Shown: positions 10,061 through 16,752 of the stretch, one piece after another
How the letters are laid out: each line of letters starts with the position of its first letter
How positions within the stretch are numbered: position 1 is the first letter of the stretch
Source of the DNA: JBFKAV01 sp041621405
GTDB taxonomy: Bacteria; Pseudomonadota; Alphaproteobacteria; Rhodobacterales; Rhodobacteraceae
NCBI GenBank assembly: GCA_041621405.1
Contig: JBFKAV010000070.1
Span: 1 to 17,805, forward strand
DNA: 17,805 nt
Direction: 5' to 3'
The notes under the pieces: model-generated
Database searches by the model: none
What the model was told of the DNA's origin: nothing
What the model saw: the letters and a program-made list of their open reading frames with translations, nothing else
Position numbers and translations under genes: made by a program

Positions 10061-11154
10061 CAGCCGATCACCCGCAGCTCTTTCTGGAACGTGGTCAGGC
10101 TGCGCGATCCCTCCGCGGTGACCAGCACGTCGTCCTCGATGCGCACCCCGAAGTTGCCGATCTCGTAGAGCCCGGGCTCGTTGGTGAAGACCATGCCCGG
10201 CTCCAGCACCTCGGGATTGCCGCGCATGATGTAGGGCGCCTCGTGCACCTCGCGGCCGAGCCCGTGGCCGGTCTTGGTGCGGATGCGGCCGGCGAATGGC
10301 GAGGCCTCGAGCACGGAGATCACCGCGTCGTCCACCTCGTGCGCGGTGGCGCCCGGCCGGGTCGCCTCGTGGCCCGCCGCGTTGGCCCGCAGCACGGTGT
10401 CGTAGACGGCCCTTGCCTCGTCGCTGGCATGGCCGACGAAGACCGTGCGGGTGATGTCGGCCGCGAGCCCGCCCCAGCGGGCGCCGAAATCCAGGAGCAG
10501 CGCATCGCCCGCGGCAATACGGTAGTCCGACCGGGCCGAGGCGTGCGGGCGCGCCGAGTTGTCGCCGGCGGCGACAATCGGGCCGAAAGCCAGATCCTCC
10601 GCACCGTTGGCGAAAAGCGCCTCGAGCAGCCGGCGCTCCACCGCCTTCTCGGTCTCGCCCGCACGGGTCTCGGCGAGCGTCGCTTCCAGGGCGGCCTCCG
10701 AGATCGCGATGGCGCGTTCCAGCGCTGCGATCTCGTCGTCCGACTTGCGGATCCGAAGCCGGGAGATCTCGCGCTCGGCATCGACGATCTCGATCCCGGG
10801 ATAGGCCGCGGCGAGCGCGTGATGGACGAAGACCCGCATCACCTGCCCCTCGACCGCCAGGCTCCGCAGCGGCAGGTGGCGGGCGAGCGCGGCGAAGGCT
10901 GCGCCGTAGCCGTCCTGGTCACGCCAGTCGAAGACCTCGCCCTCAAAGCCGACGAGCGCCCAGGAGCCGAGTTCGAGATTCGGCACCAGGGCAGCGCACG
11001 GCGCCTCGGCCGGGATCACCAGCACGAGCGGCCGCTCGTGCGAGTGGAACGACTTCCGCATCAGCCGCGTGAAGTTGGGCCCCGGCACCAGCGCAACGGC
11101 CCCGACCCCGAGGCGCCGGGCCAGGGCCCTGAACTCGCTGTAGCGATCCTGCAT
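10060..11154 (-). CDS. M24-family metallopeptidase (Xaa-Pro peptidase type)
   Basis: A 364-residue cytoplasmic metallopeptidase with the creatinase/prolidase (pita-bread) fold. The N-terminal creatinase-like domain covers about residues 1-130 and the catalytic M24 domain 140-364. All five metal ligands are present: D222 (LLDFGA), D233 (ADITRT), H297 (TGHGLGREVHE), E326 (TNEPGLY) and E340 (RIEDDV). It should bind two divalent metal ions and cleave X-Pro bonds or related substrates. Exact specificity cannot be read from sequence. The ATG at 11154 is preferred, with GGACAG just upstream. A TTG at 11208 would add 18 non-family residues. It lies between dppA and dppB and overlaps dppB, so it is likely co-expressed and could hydrolyse imported proline-containing peptides. 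Confidence 0.91.
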   Translation of the reverse strand: MQDRYSEFRALARRLGVGAVALVPGPNFTRLMRKSFHSHERPLVLVIPAEAPCAALVPNLELGSWALVGFEGEVFDWRDQDGYGAAFAALARHLPLRSLAVEGQVMRVFVHHALAAAYPGIEIVDAEREISRLRIRKSDDEIAALERAIAISEAALEATLAETRAGETEKAVERRLLEALFANGAEDLAFGPIVAAGDNSARPHASARSDYRIAAGDALLLDFGARWGGLAADITRTVFVGHASDEARAVYDTVLRANAAGHEATRPGATAHEVDDAVISVLEASPFAGRIRTKTGHGLGREVHEAPYIMRGNPEVLEPGMVFTNEPGLYEIGNFGVRIEDDVLVTAEGSRSLTTFQKELRVIG

Positions 11155-11173
11155 TCTGTCCAGTCGGGCGAAA

Positions 11174-11197
11174 GGGGCGCGACGATCGCCGCGCCCC
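11174..11197 (-). terminator. Intercistronic hairpin after dppA
   Basis: GGGGCGCG (11174-11181) and CGCGCCCC (11190-11197) make a perfect 8-bp GC stem with an 8-base loop. In the transcript it starts about 16 bases after the dppA stop and is followed by UUU. It precedes the peptidase start by about 19 bases. Such hairpins after binding-protein genes typically stabilise the upstream message or partly terminate transcription, giving more binding protein than permease. That role here is inferred. Confidence 0.5.
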
Positions 11198-11212
11198 GGG
11201 TGGTGCAAGGGT

Positions 11213-12799
11213 CTAGCGGAGGCTCACCTCGTCGAAGATGTGCCCGCCGAGCGGGTGCACCACGTAGCCTTCGACCTCGGGGCGCATCGGCATGAACACA
11301 ACCGAATGCGCGATCGTGGCCCAGGGCGCCTGCTCCTTGAAGATCAACTGCGCCTCCTCGTAGAGCCGCGTGCGCTCGGCCTGGTCCGAGGTGATCTTCG
11401 CCTGCTGGATCAGGTCCTCGAACGGCTGGTAGCACCACTGCGCGCGGTTCGAGTTCTCGCGGCCCTCGCAGCCGAGCAGCACCGCCAGGAAGTTGTCCGG
11501 GTCGCCGTTGTCGCCGGTCCAGCCGAGCAGGATCGCGCCGTCGCGATCGAGCGCGCGCGAGCGCGACAGGTACTCGCCCCACTCGTAGGACACGATCTCC
11601 ACGGTCACGCCGATTTCAGCGAAGTCCTCCTGGATTAGTTCGGCCATGCGGCGCGCATTGGGGTTGTAGGGCCGCTGCACCGGCATCGCCCAGACCTTCA
11701 TCGAGAGGTTCTCGACGCCTTCGGCTGCGAGCATCTCCCGCGCCTTCGCCGGATCGTAGGCGTCGTCCTCCACGGCGTCGTTGTAGGACCACATGGTCGG
11801 CGGGATCGGGTTCTTCGCCCGCTGGCCCGAGCCCTGGAACACGACGTCGATGATCGCGTCCTTGTCGATCGCCATGTTCAGCGCCTTGCGGACATTGGCG
11901 TTGTCGAAGGGCGGCACCGTCGTGTTGTAGGCGAGGTAGCCGACGTTCAGCCCCTCCTGCTCCATCACGTTGATGTTCGGGTCGTCCTTCATCGCCTGGA
12001 TGTCGGCCGGGGCCGGATAGGGCATGATCTGGCACTCGCCCGCCTGCAGCCTTTGGTAGCGGACGCTGGCGTCGGGCGTGATCGCGAAGACCAGGCTGTC
12101 GACCTTCGGCAGCCCCTCTTCCCAGTAGTCCGCGTTCCTGGCGTAGCGGATCACCGCGTCGGTCTGGTAGTCGACGAATGTGAACGGCCCGGTGCCGATC
12201 GGCCTCTGGTTCACCATCTCGGGCGTGCCCGCCGTCAGCATCGCGTCGGCATACTCCGCCGACAGGATCGAGGCGAAGTCCATCGCCATGTTCGACAGGA
12301 ACGGCGCCTCCGGATGCTTCAGGTTGAAGCGCACGGTCATGTCGTCGACCTTCTCGACGGAGGCGAGCAGATCCGGCATCCCCATGCCCTGGAAGTACTC
12401 CCAGGTGCCGCCGGAGACGGTGTGATAGGGATGCTCGGGATTGAGCTGCCGCTCGAAGGTGTAGACCACGTCGTCGGCGTTGAAGTCCCGCGTCGGCGTG
12501 AACATGTCGTTTGAGTGCACCTTGACGCCGGACCGCAGCTTGAAGGTGTAGGTCAGGCCGTCATCCGACACCTCCCAGCTCTCGGCCAGGCCCGGGCGCA
12601 CCTCGGTGCTGCCGGTCACGAACTCCACGAGCTGGTTGTAGACCGTGTGCGAGGAGGCATCGAAGGTGGTGCCCGACGTGTAGAGCGCCGGGTCGAAGCC
12701 TTCCGGCGAGGCCTCGGAGCAATAGACCAGCGTCTGTGCCCAGGCCGTGCCGGCCGAGAGCGCGAAGGCGCAGGCCGTCGCTAGGATCGTTCGATTCAT
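11213..12799 (-). CDS. dppA: Periplasmic dipeptide-binding protein DppA
   Basis: A 528-residue periplasmic solute-binding protein (SBP family 5). A signal peptide of about 21 residues ends in AWA-Q. There is no lipobox, so it is soluble and not a lipoprotein. It closely resembles E. coli DppA from memory: LVYCSEASPEGFDPALYTSG (24-43), the PIGTGPF motif (200-206), ITPDASVRY (240-248), AMPVQRPYNPNARRMAE (371-387) and WTGDNGDPDNF (427-437). The last stretch contains the aspartate (probably D430) that binds the peptide amino terminus. Four cysteines (C27, C256, C444, C456) match the two disulfide pairs of E. coli DppA. AGGGAGAAG precedes the ATG. It heads the dpp operon and is separated from the peptidase gene by a hairpin. 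Confidence 0.95.
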   Translation of the reverse strand: MNRTILATACAFALSAGTAWAQTLVYCSEASPEGFDPALYTSGTTFDASSHTVYNQLVEFVTGSTEVRPGLAESWEVSDDGLTYTFKLRSGVKVHSNDMFTPTRDFNADDVVYTFERQLNPEHPYHTVSGGTWEYFQGMGMPDLLASVEKVDDMTVRFNLKHPEAPFLSNMAMDFASILSAEYADAMLTAGTPEMVNQRPIGTGPFTFVDYQTDAVIRYARNADYWEEGLPKVDSLVFAITPDASVRYQRLQAGECQIMPYPAPADIQAMKDDPNINVMEQEGLNVGYLAYNTTVPPFDNANVRKALNMAIDKDAIIDVVFQGSGQRAKNPIPPTMWSYNDAVEDDAYDPAKAREMLAAEGVENLSMKVWAMPVQRPYNPNARRMAELIQEDFAEIGVTVEIVSYEWGEYLSRSRALDRDGAILLGWTGDNGDPDNFLAVLLGCEGRENSNRAQWCYQPFEDLIQQAKITSDQAERTRLYEEAQLIFKEQAPWATIAHSVVFMPMRPEVEGYVVHPLGGHIFDEVSLR

Positions 12800-13042
12800 C
12801 TTCTTCTCCCTGTGTTGTTGCCAGTCGCCTGATTGCGACAGGGTGCACCGGAGTCAGGAAATGGAACCGCTCCGCCGCGTCTTTGGATCAGCGAACGTTA
12901 CTGTCGCGCGGCCCCAAGCTCAAGTTTTCTTAGGCCTTTCTTGGCCCGCACCGGACCGTCGCATGCACCGGGAAAGCCGGCTGGAAGGAGTCCGGCGCCG
13001 GTCCACCTGGTCGGGTCAAGGGTCGCCGGTCAATGCGCCAGC
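12800..13042. other. narR-dppA intergenic region
   Basis: 243 bp without a gene. It must hold the dppA control region and the end of the narR transcript. A short inverted repeat GTCGC-N6-GCGAC (12824-12839) lies 25 bases before the dppA start and could be an operator or a leader hairpin. GCCGG-N11-CCGGC (12976-12996) is a weak terminator candidate for narR. No FNR-type box is present here. Confidence 0.4.
12895..12923 (-). promoter_or_regulatory. Candidate dppA promoter
   Basis: On the minus strand TTGAGC (12923-12918) and TAACGT (12900-12895) are separated by exactly 17 bp. This is a partial match to sigma-70 -35 and -10 elements. Transcription would start near 12888 and give a leader of about 90 bases before dppA. 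The -10 matches only at three positions, so this is a candidate. Confidence 0.25.
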
Positions 13043-13738
13043 TCAAGTGGATAGGTCGTCGATTAGCGCGTTGGGCTTGGCCAGCCGCTCGAGATCGGCG
13101 AGCTTAGTGATCGTCACCGCCGGACCAGCGATCTCGACGCCGTAGGGCTGCAACGCCCGGATCGCCCGCGACAGGTTCTCCGGGGTCATGCCGAGAAGCG
13201 AGGCAAGGCGCCGCTTCTCCAGCGTCAGCTCGAACTGGTCGGCGCCGCCGAGGGTCTGCCGTTCGCGCAAGAGGTAGTTGGCCAGCCGCTCGATCGAGGT
13301 CCTGAGCTTGAGGTCCTTGGCGGTCTTGACCACGGTGCGGTAGGCCAGGGCGAGCTCGACCACCACCGCCCGGGCGAAGCCCGCATCCTCGTCGAATACC
13401 CTGCGCACATCGGTCGAGGGGAGGAGCACGATCCGGCTCCGCTCGAGCGTCCGGGCCGACATGAGGTAAGGCGCGTCGCGAATCGTCGCGGCCAGGATGA
13501 AGGTCGAGACCGGGCCCACCGTTCCCATCACCGTCTCGCGGCGGTTCCACGCGGCGAAGAGCTCGACCGAGCCCGAAACGACGACGTGCAGGAAATCGGA
13601 AGGATCGCCCTCGCGGATCAGCTCCACCTGCGGCGGGAAGGTCTGGATATAGGCCCCCCGCAACAGCGCCGCGAAGTTCGCCTCCGACATGTCGGCGAAG
13701 AGCGCGAGCGATCGGACTTCCACGCTTGCCTCCTTCAT
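13043..13738 (-). CDS. narR: Crp/FNR-family regulator NarR
   Basis: A 231-residue cytoplasmic DNA-binding regulator. An N-terminal cyclic-nucleotide-binding-like beta roll (about 10-115) is followed by a long dimer helix (about 118-140) and a C-terminal winged helix-turn-helix. The recognition helix TPENLSRAIRAL (185-196) has E187, S190 and R191, the FNR-type E-xx-SR pattern that reads TTGA half-sites. There is no cysteine in the protein, so it cannot carry an FNR-like iron-sulfur cluster. This fits NarR of Paracoccus, which activates narKGHJI in response to nitrate or nitrite and lies divergent from narK as here. The ATG at 13738 has a poor ribosome site. A GTG at 13723 has a strong one and may be the real start, giving 226 residues. 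DNR/NNR-type NO sensors are the main alternative. Confidence 0.85.
   Translation of the reverse strand: MKEASVEVRSLALFADMSEANFAALLRGAYIQTFPPQVELIREGDPSDFLHVVVSGSVELFAAWNRRETVMGTVGPVSTFILAATIRDAPYLMSARTLERSRIVLLPSTDVRRVFDEDAGFARAVVVELALAYRTVVKTAKDLKLRTSIERLANYLLRERQTLGGADQFELTLEKRRLASLLGMTPENLSRAIRALQPYGVEIAGPAVTITKLADLERLAKPNALIDDLST
13729..13735 (-). promoter_or_regulatory. Shine-Dalgarno favouring GTG start of narR
   Basis: AAGGAGG on the minus strand lies 5 bases before an in-frame GTG (13723-13721) and immediately after the annotated ATG (13738-13736). Only a weak GGGG precedes the ATG. The spacing is near optimal for the GTG, so translation may begin at residue 6 of the longer frame. 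Confidence 0.55.
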
Positions 13739-13783
13739 CTGGCAGCATCCCCATCTGTTGCCAGTTCAGGCTGGGTCCGATCC

Positions 13784-13797
13784 TTGACATCTGTCAA
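13784..13797. promoter_or_regulatory. FNR/NarR-type box, narR-proximal
   Basis: TTGAC-ATCT-GTCAA is a perfect palindrome of the FNR/DNR superfamily type. Its centre is at 13790.5, about 52 bp before the narR ATG (67 bp before the GTG at 13723) and 207 bp before narK. The GTCAA half-sites differ from the classic FNR ATCAA, so NarR itself or a DNR/NNR-like regulator may prefer it. It could autoregulate narR or act as a distal narK site. Confidence 0.75.
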
Positions 13798-13897
13798 GCC
13801 TCGGATTGCATTCTTCAAGCGAGCACGCGACTCAGCTCAACCGCGTCTCCAGACAAATTTGCCTGTCCGCTTTTTTCGCACGCGAGCGGCGGCAGAT

Positions 13898-13911
13898 TTG
13901 ATCTCGATCAA
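13898..13911. promoter_or_regulatory. Consensus FNR box upstream of narK
   Basis: TTGAT-CTCG-ATCAA matches the canonical FNR site TTGAT-N4-ATCAA in all ten specified bases. Its centre at 13904.5 is about 93 bp before the narK ATG. If it acts at the usual -41.5, transcription would begin near 13946 and leave a leader of about 52 bases. No strong -10 is visible, as expected for an activator-dependent promoter. Confidence 0.82.
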
Positions 13912-13997
13912 TCCCTCCGCGACGCCTCCGCTGTTCCTTCGGCCGCGAACGCGGACCCGGTCGTGCATCGGGGTTTCGCGAAACGGAGGGATTCCCC

Positions 13998-16739
13998 ATG
14001 ACTGCACTGGAAGGTGTGAGCCGCGCCGAGCAGAACCGCGCGCTGGGCCTCAGCACCGTCGCGTTCACCGTCTGCTTCGCCGTCTGGACGATCTTCTCGA
14101 TCATCGGCGTGGCGATCAAAGGCGAACTCGGGCTCAACGAATCGCAGTTCGGCCTGCTGGTCGCGACGCCGATCCTGACCGGGTCGCTTACCCGGCTGTT
14201 CCTCGGCGTCTGGACCGAGCGCTGGGGCGGCAAGATCGTCTTCTCGCTGCAGATGATCCTGACCGGCATCGCCACCTGGATGCTGACCTTCGCCTCCACC
14301 TACACGATGTATCTCGTCGCCGCGCTCGGCATCGGGCTCGCCGGCGGCTCGTTCATCATCGGCGTGGCCTACGTCTCGCGCTGGTACCCGACCGCGAAGC
14401 AGGGCACCGCGCTCGGCATCTTCGGCGCCGGCAACGTGGGCGCCGCGGTCACCAAGTTCATCGCCCCCTTCGTGATGGTGGCCTATGGCTGGCAGGGGGT
14501 GGCGCAGGTCTGGGCCGTGGCGATCATCCTAATGGGCGTGGTCTTCTTCTTCCTTGCCAAGGACGACCCCGAGATGGTCGCGCGGCGCACCTCGGGCGTC
14601 AAGCCGCCGAGCCTGGCGCAGCAGTTCGCGCCCCTGAAGAACCTGCAGGTCTGGCGCTTCTCGCTCTACTACTTCTTCGTCTTCGGCGCCTTCGTGGCGC
14701 TGGCCCTGTGGATGCCGCACTACCTGATCGACGTCTACGGCGTAGACGTGAAGACCGCCGGCATGTCGGCCGCGGCCTTCTCGCTCTCGGCCTCGCTGTT
14801 CCGCGCCTACGGCGGCCACCTCTCCGACCGCTTCGGCGCTCGGTCGGTGATGTACTGGACCTTCGGCTTCAGCCTGATCCTTCTCTTCATGCTGTCCTAC
14901 CCGCCCACGGAATACGTGATCCGCGGCAAGGACGGGCTGATCACCTTCTCGACCGAGATGAAGCTCTGGCCGTTCGTCATCACGCTGTTCGTCCTTGGCT
15001 TCTTCATGAGCCTCGGCAAGGCCGCGGTCTACAAGCACATCCCGGTCTACTATCCAAAGCACGTGGGCGCCGTCGGCGGGCTCGTCGGCATGATCGGCGG
15101 CCTCGGCGGCTTCGTTCTGCCGATCATGTTCGGCGCGCTCCTGGACCTCACCGGCATCTACACCAGCTGCTTCGCGCTGCTCTTCAGCCTCGTCGCGATC
15201 GCGCTTGTCTGGATGCACCTGTCGATCCGCGCGATGGAGCGGGCCGCTCACGGCGTGGAACTCGATAAGCTGCCCGAACTGCCCGAGATGCAGCCGATCC
15301 ACCTTCCGGGCCGCACGATGATGCCACGCGTGCTCGAGGACTGGCGGCCGGAGGACAAGGCGTTCTGGGCCGACAAGGGCCGGGCCACGGCGCGGCGCAA
15401 CCTCTGGATCTCGATCCCGGCGCTCCTGCTGGCGTTCTCGGTCTGGATGGTGTGGTCGATGGTCGTGGCGCGGCTTCCCGCCATCGGCTTCGACTTCAAC
15501 CCGAGCCAGCTCTTCTGGCTGGCGGCGCTGCCGGGGCTGTCGGGCGCGACCTTGCGCATCTTCTACAGCTTCATGGTGCCGATCTTCGGCGGCCGGCTCT
15601 GGACCACGGTCTCCACCGCCTCGCTGCTCCTTCCCGCGCTCGGCATCGGCTACGCGGTGCAGAACCCGGAGACGCCGTACCTGATCTTCATCGTGCTGGC
15701 GCTGCTCTGCGGACTCGGCGGCGGCAACTTCGCCTCCTCGATGGCCAACATCGCCTACTTCTTCCCGAAGGCCGAGAAGGGCAACGCGCTCGCGCTGAAC
15801 GCCGGGCTCGGCAACCTCGGCGTCTCCGTGATGCAGTTCCTGGTGCCGATCGTGATCACCGCCGGCGTGTTCGGGGCGATGGGCGGCTCGCCCCAGAGCC
15901 TCAGCGACGGCGGCGAGCTCTGGATGCAGAACGCGGGCTTCGTCTGGGTGCCGTTCATCATCGCCGCCACGGCCGCGGCCTGGCTGGGGATGAACGACAT
16001 CGCCGAGGCCAAGGCCAGCTTCCGCGACCAGGCGATCATCTTCACCCGCTTCCACAACTGGATCATGTGCATCCTCTACACCGGCACCTTCGGCAGTTTC
16101 ATCGGCTACTCGGCGGGCTTCCCGCTCCTGACAAAGCTGATGTTCCCCGAGGTGAACGCCCTGAACTACGTCTTCCTCGGCCCGCTGGTCGGCGCGCTCT
16201 CCCGCGCGGCGACGGGCTGGGTCAGCGACAAGTACGGCGGCGGGCGGGTGACCTTCTGGGTCTTCGCCGGGATGATTGTGGCGGTGTTCGGCGTGATCAC
16301 CTTCCTGCCGTCGGACGGCACGGGGGGCAGCTTCGTGGGCTTCTTCGCCTGCTTCATGGCGCTGTTCTTCCTGACCGGCGTCGGCAACGCCTCGACCTTC
16401 CAGATGATCCCCGCGATCATGGGCCGCGAGGTCCCGCGGCTGATGCCCGAGCTCGACCCCACGGCGACCCGCCGCCAGGCCGAGCGCGAGAGCGCGGCGA
16501 TCATCGCCTTCACCAGCGCGATCGCGGCCTACGGCGCGTTCTTCATCCCGAAGGCCTACGGCACCTCGATCGCGATGACCGGCGGGCCGTTCCTGGCGCT
16601 CTGGGGCTTCCTGATCTTCTACGCGATCTGCCTCGTGCTGACCTGGTTCTACTACACCCGCCGCGACGGGCTGCTCCACGAACTCGAGCGCGCTGGCGCC
16701 CCGGCGCCGGCCGCCCAGCCCGCCCAGCCGGCGCAATGA
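13998..16739 (+). CDS. narK: Fused NarK1-NarK2 nitrate/nitrite transporter
   Basis: A 913-residue inner-membrane protein made of two tandem major-facilitator domains, about 24 membrane segments in all. The NarK1-like half spans about residues 12-412, a hydrophilic linker 413-466, and the NarK2-like half 467-888. Substrate-binding arginines appear in both halves: R66 (TGSLTRLFLG) and R269 (ASLFRAYGG) in the first, R520 (SGATLRIFYS) and R736 (GALSRAATG) in the second. Nitrate-signature glycine stretches are GLAGGSFIIG (113-122) with GAGNVGAA, and GLGGGNFASS (572-581) with GLGNLG. In Paracoccus the NarK1 half is associated with proton-coupled nitrate uptake and the NarK2 half with nitrate/nitrite exchange. 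The C-terminus is a Pro-Ala-Gln-rich tail. GGAGGG (13985-13990) precedes the ATG, and narG follows after 13 bases. Confidence 0.95.
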   Translation: MTALEGVSRAEQNRALGLSTVAFTVCFAVWTIFSIIGVAIKGELGLNESQFGLLVATPILTGSLTRLFLGVWTERWGGKIVFSLQMILTGIATWMLTFASTYTMYLVAALGIGLAGGSFIIGVAYVSRWYPTAKQGTALGIFGAGNVGAAVTKFIAPFVMVAYGWQGVAQVWAVAIILMGVVFFFLAKDDPEMVARRTSGVKPPSLAQQFAPLKNLQVWRFSLYYFFVFGAFVALALWMPHYLIDVYGVDVKTAGMSAAAFSLSASLFRAYGGHLSDRFGARSVMYWTFGFSLILLFMLSYPPTEYVIRGKDGLITFSTEMKLWPFVITLFVLGFFMSLGKAAVYKHIPVYYPKHVGAVGGLVGMIGGLGGFVLPIMFGALLDLTGIYTSCFALLFSLVAIALVWMHLSIRAMERAAHGVELDKLPELPEMQPIHLPGRTMMPRVLEDWRPEDKAFWADKGRATARRNLWISIPALLLAFSVWMVWSMVVARLPAIGFDFNPSQLFWLAALPGLSGATLRIFYSFMVPIFGGRLWTTVSTASLLLPALGIGYAVQNPETPYLIFIVLALLCGLGGGNFASSMANIAYFFPKAEKGNALALNAGLGNLGVSVMQFLVPIVITAGVFGAMGGSPQSLSDGGELWMQNAGFVWVPFIIAATAAAWLGMNDIAEAKASFRDQAIIFTRFHNWIMCILYTGTFGSFIGYSAGFPLLTKLMFPEVNALNYVFLGPLVGALSRAATGWVSDKYGGGRVTFWVFAGMIVAVFGVITFLPSDGTGGSFVGFFACFMALFFLTGVGNASTFQMIPAIMGREVPRLMPELDPTATRRQAERESAAIIAFTSAIAAYGAFFIPKAYGTSIAMTGGPFLALWGFLIFYAICLVLTWFYYTRRDGLLHELERAGAPAPAAQPAQPAQ

Positions 16740-16752
16740 GAAAGGAAACGTC

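Noticed and set aside
13813..13825. TTGCA...TTCAA near 13807-13820 as a third FNR-type box
   Set aside because: The half-sites do not have the correct spacing or sequence for a TTGA-N6-TCAA site.
16696..16736. CCCAGCC/CGCCCAGCC repeats at the narK end as a repeat element
   Set aside because: They encode the Pro-Ala-Gln tail of NarK. This is simple low-complexity coding sequence, not a dispersed repeat.
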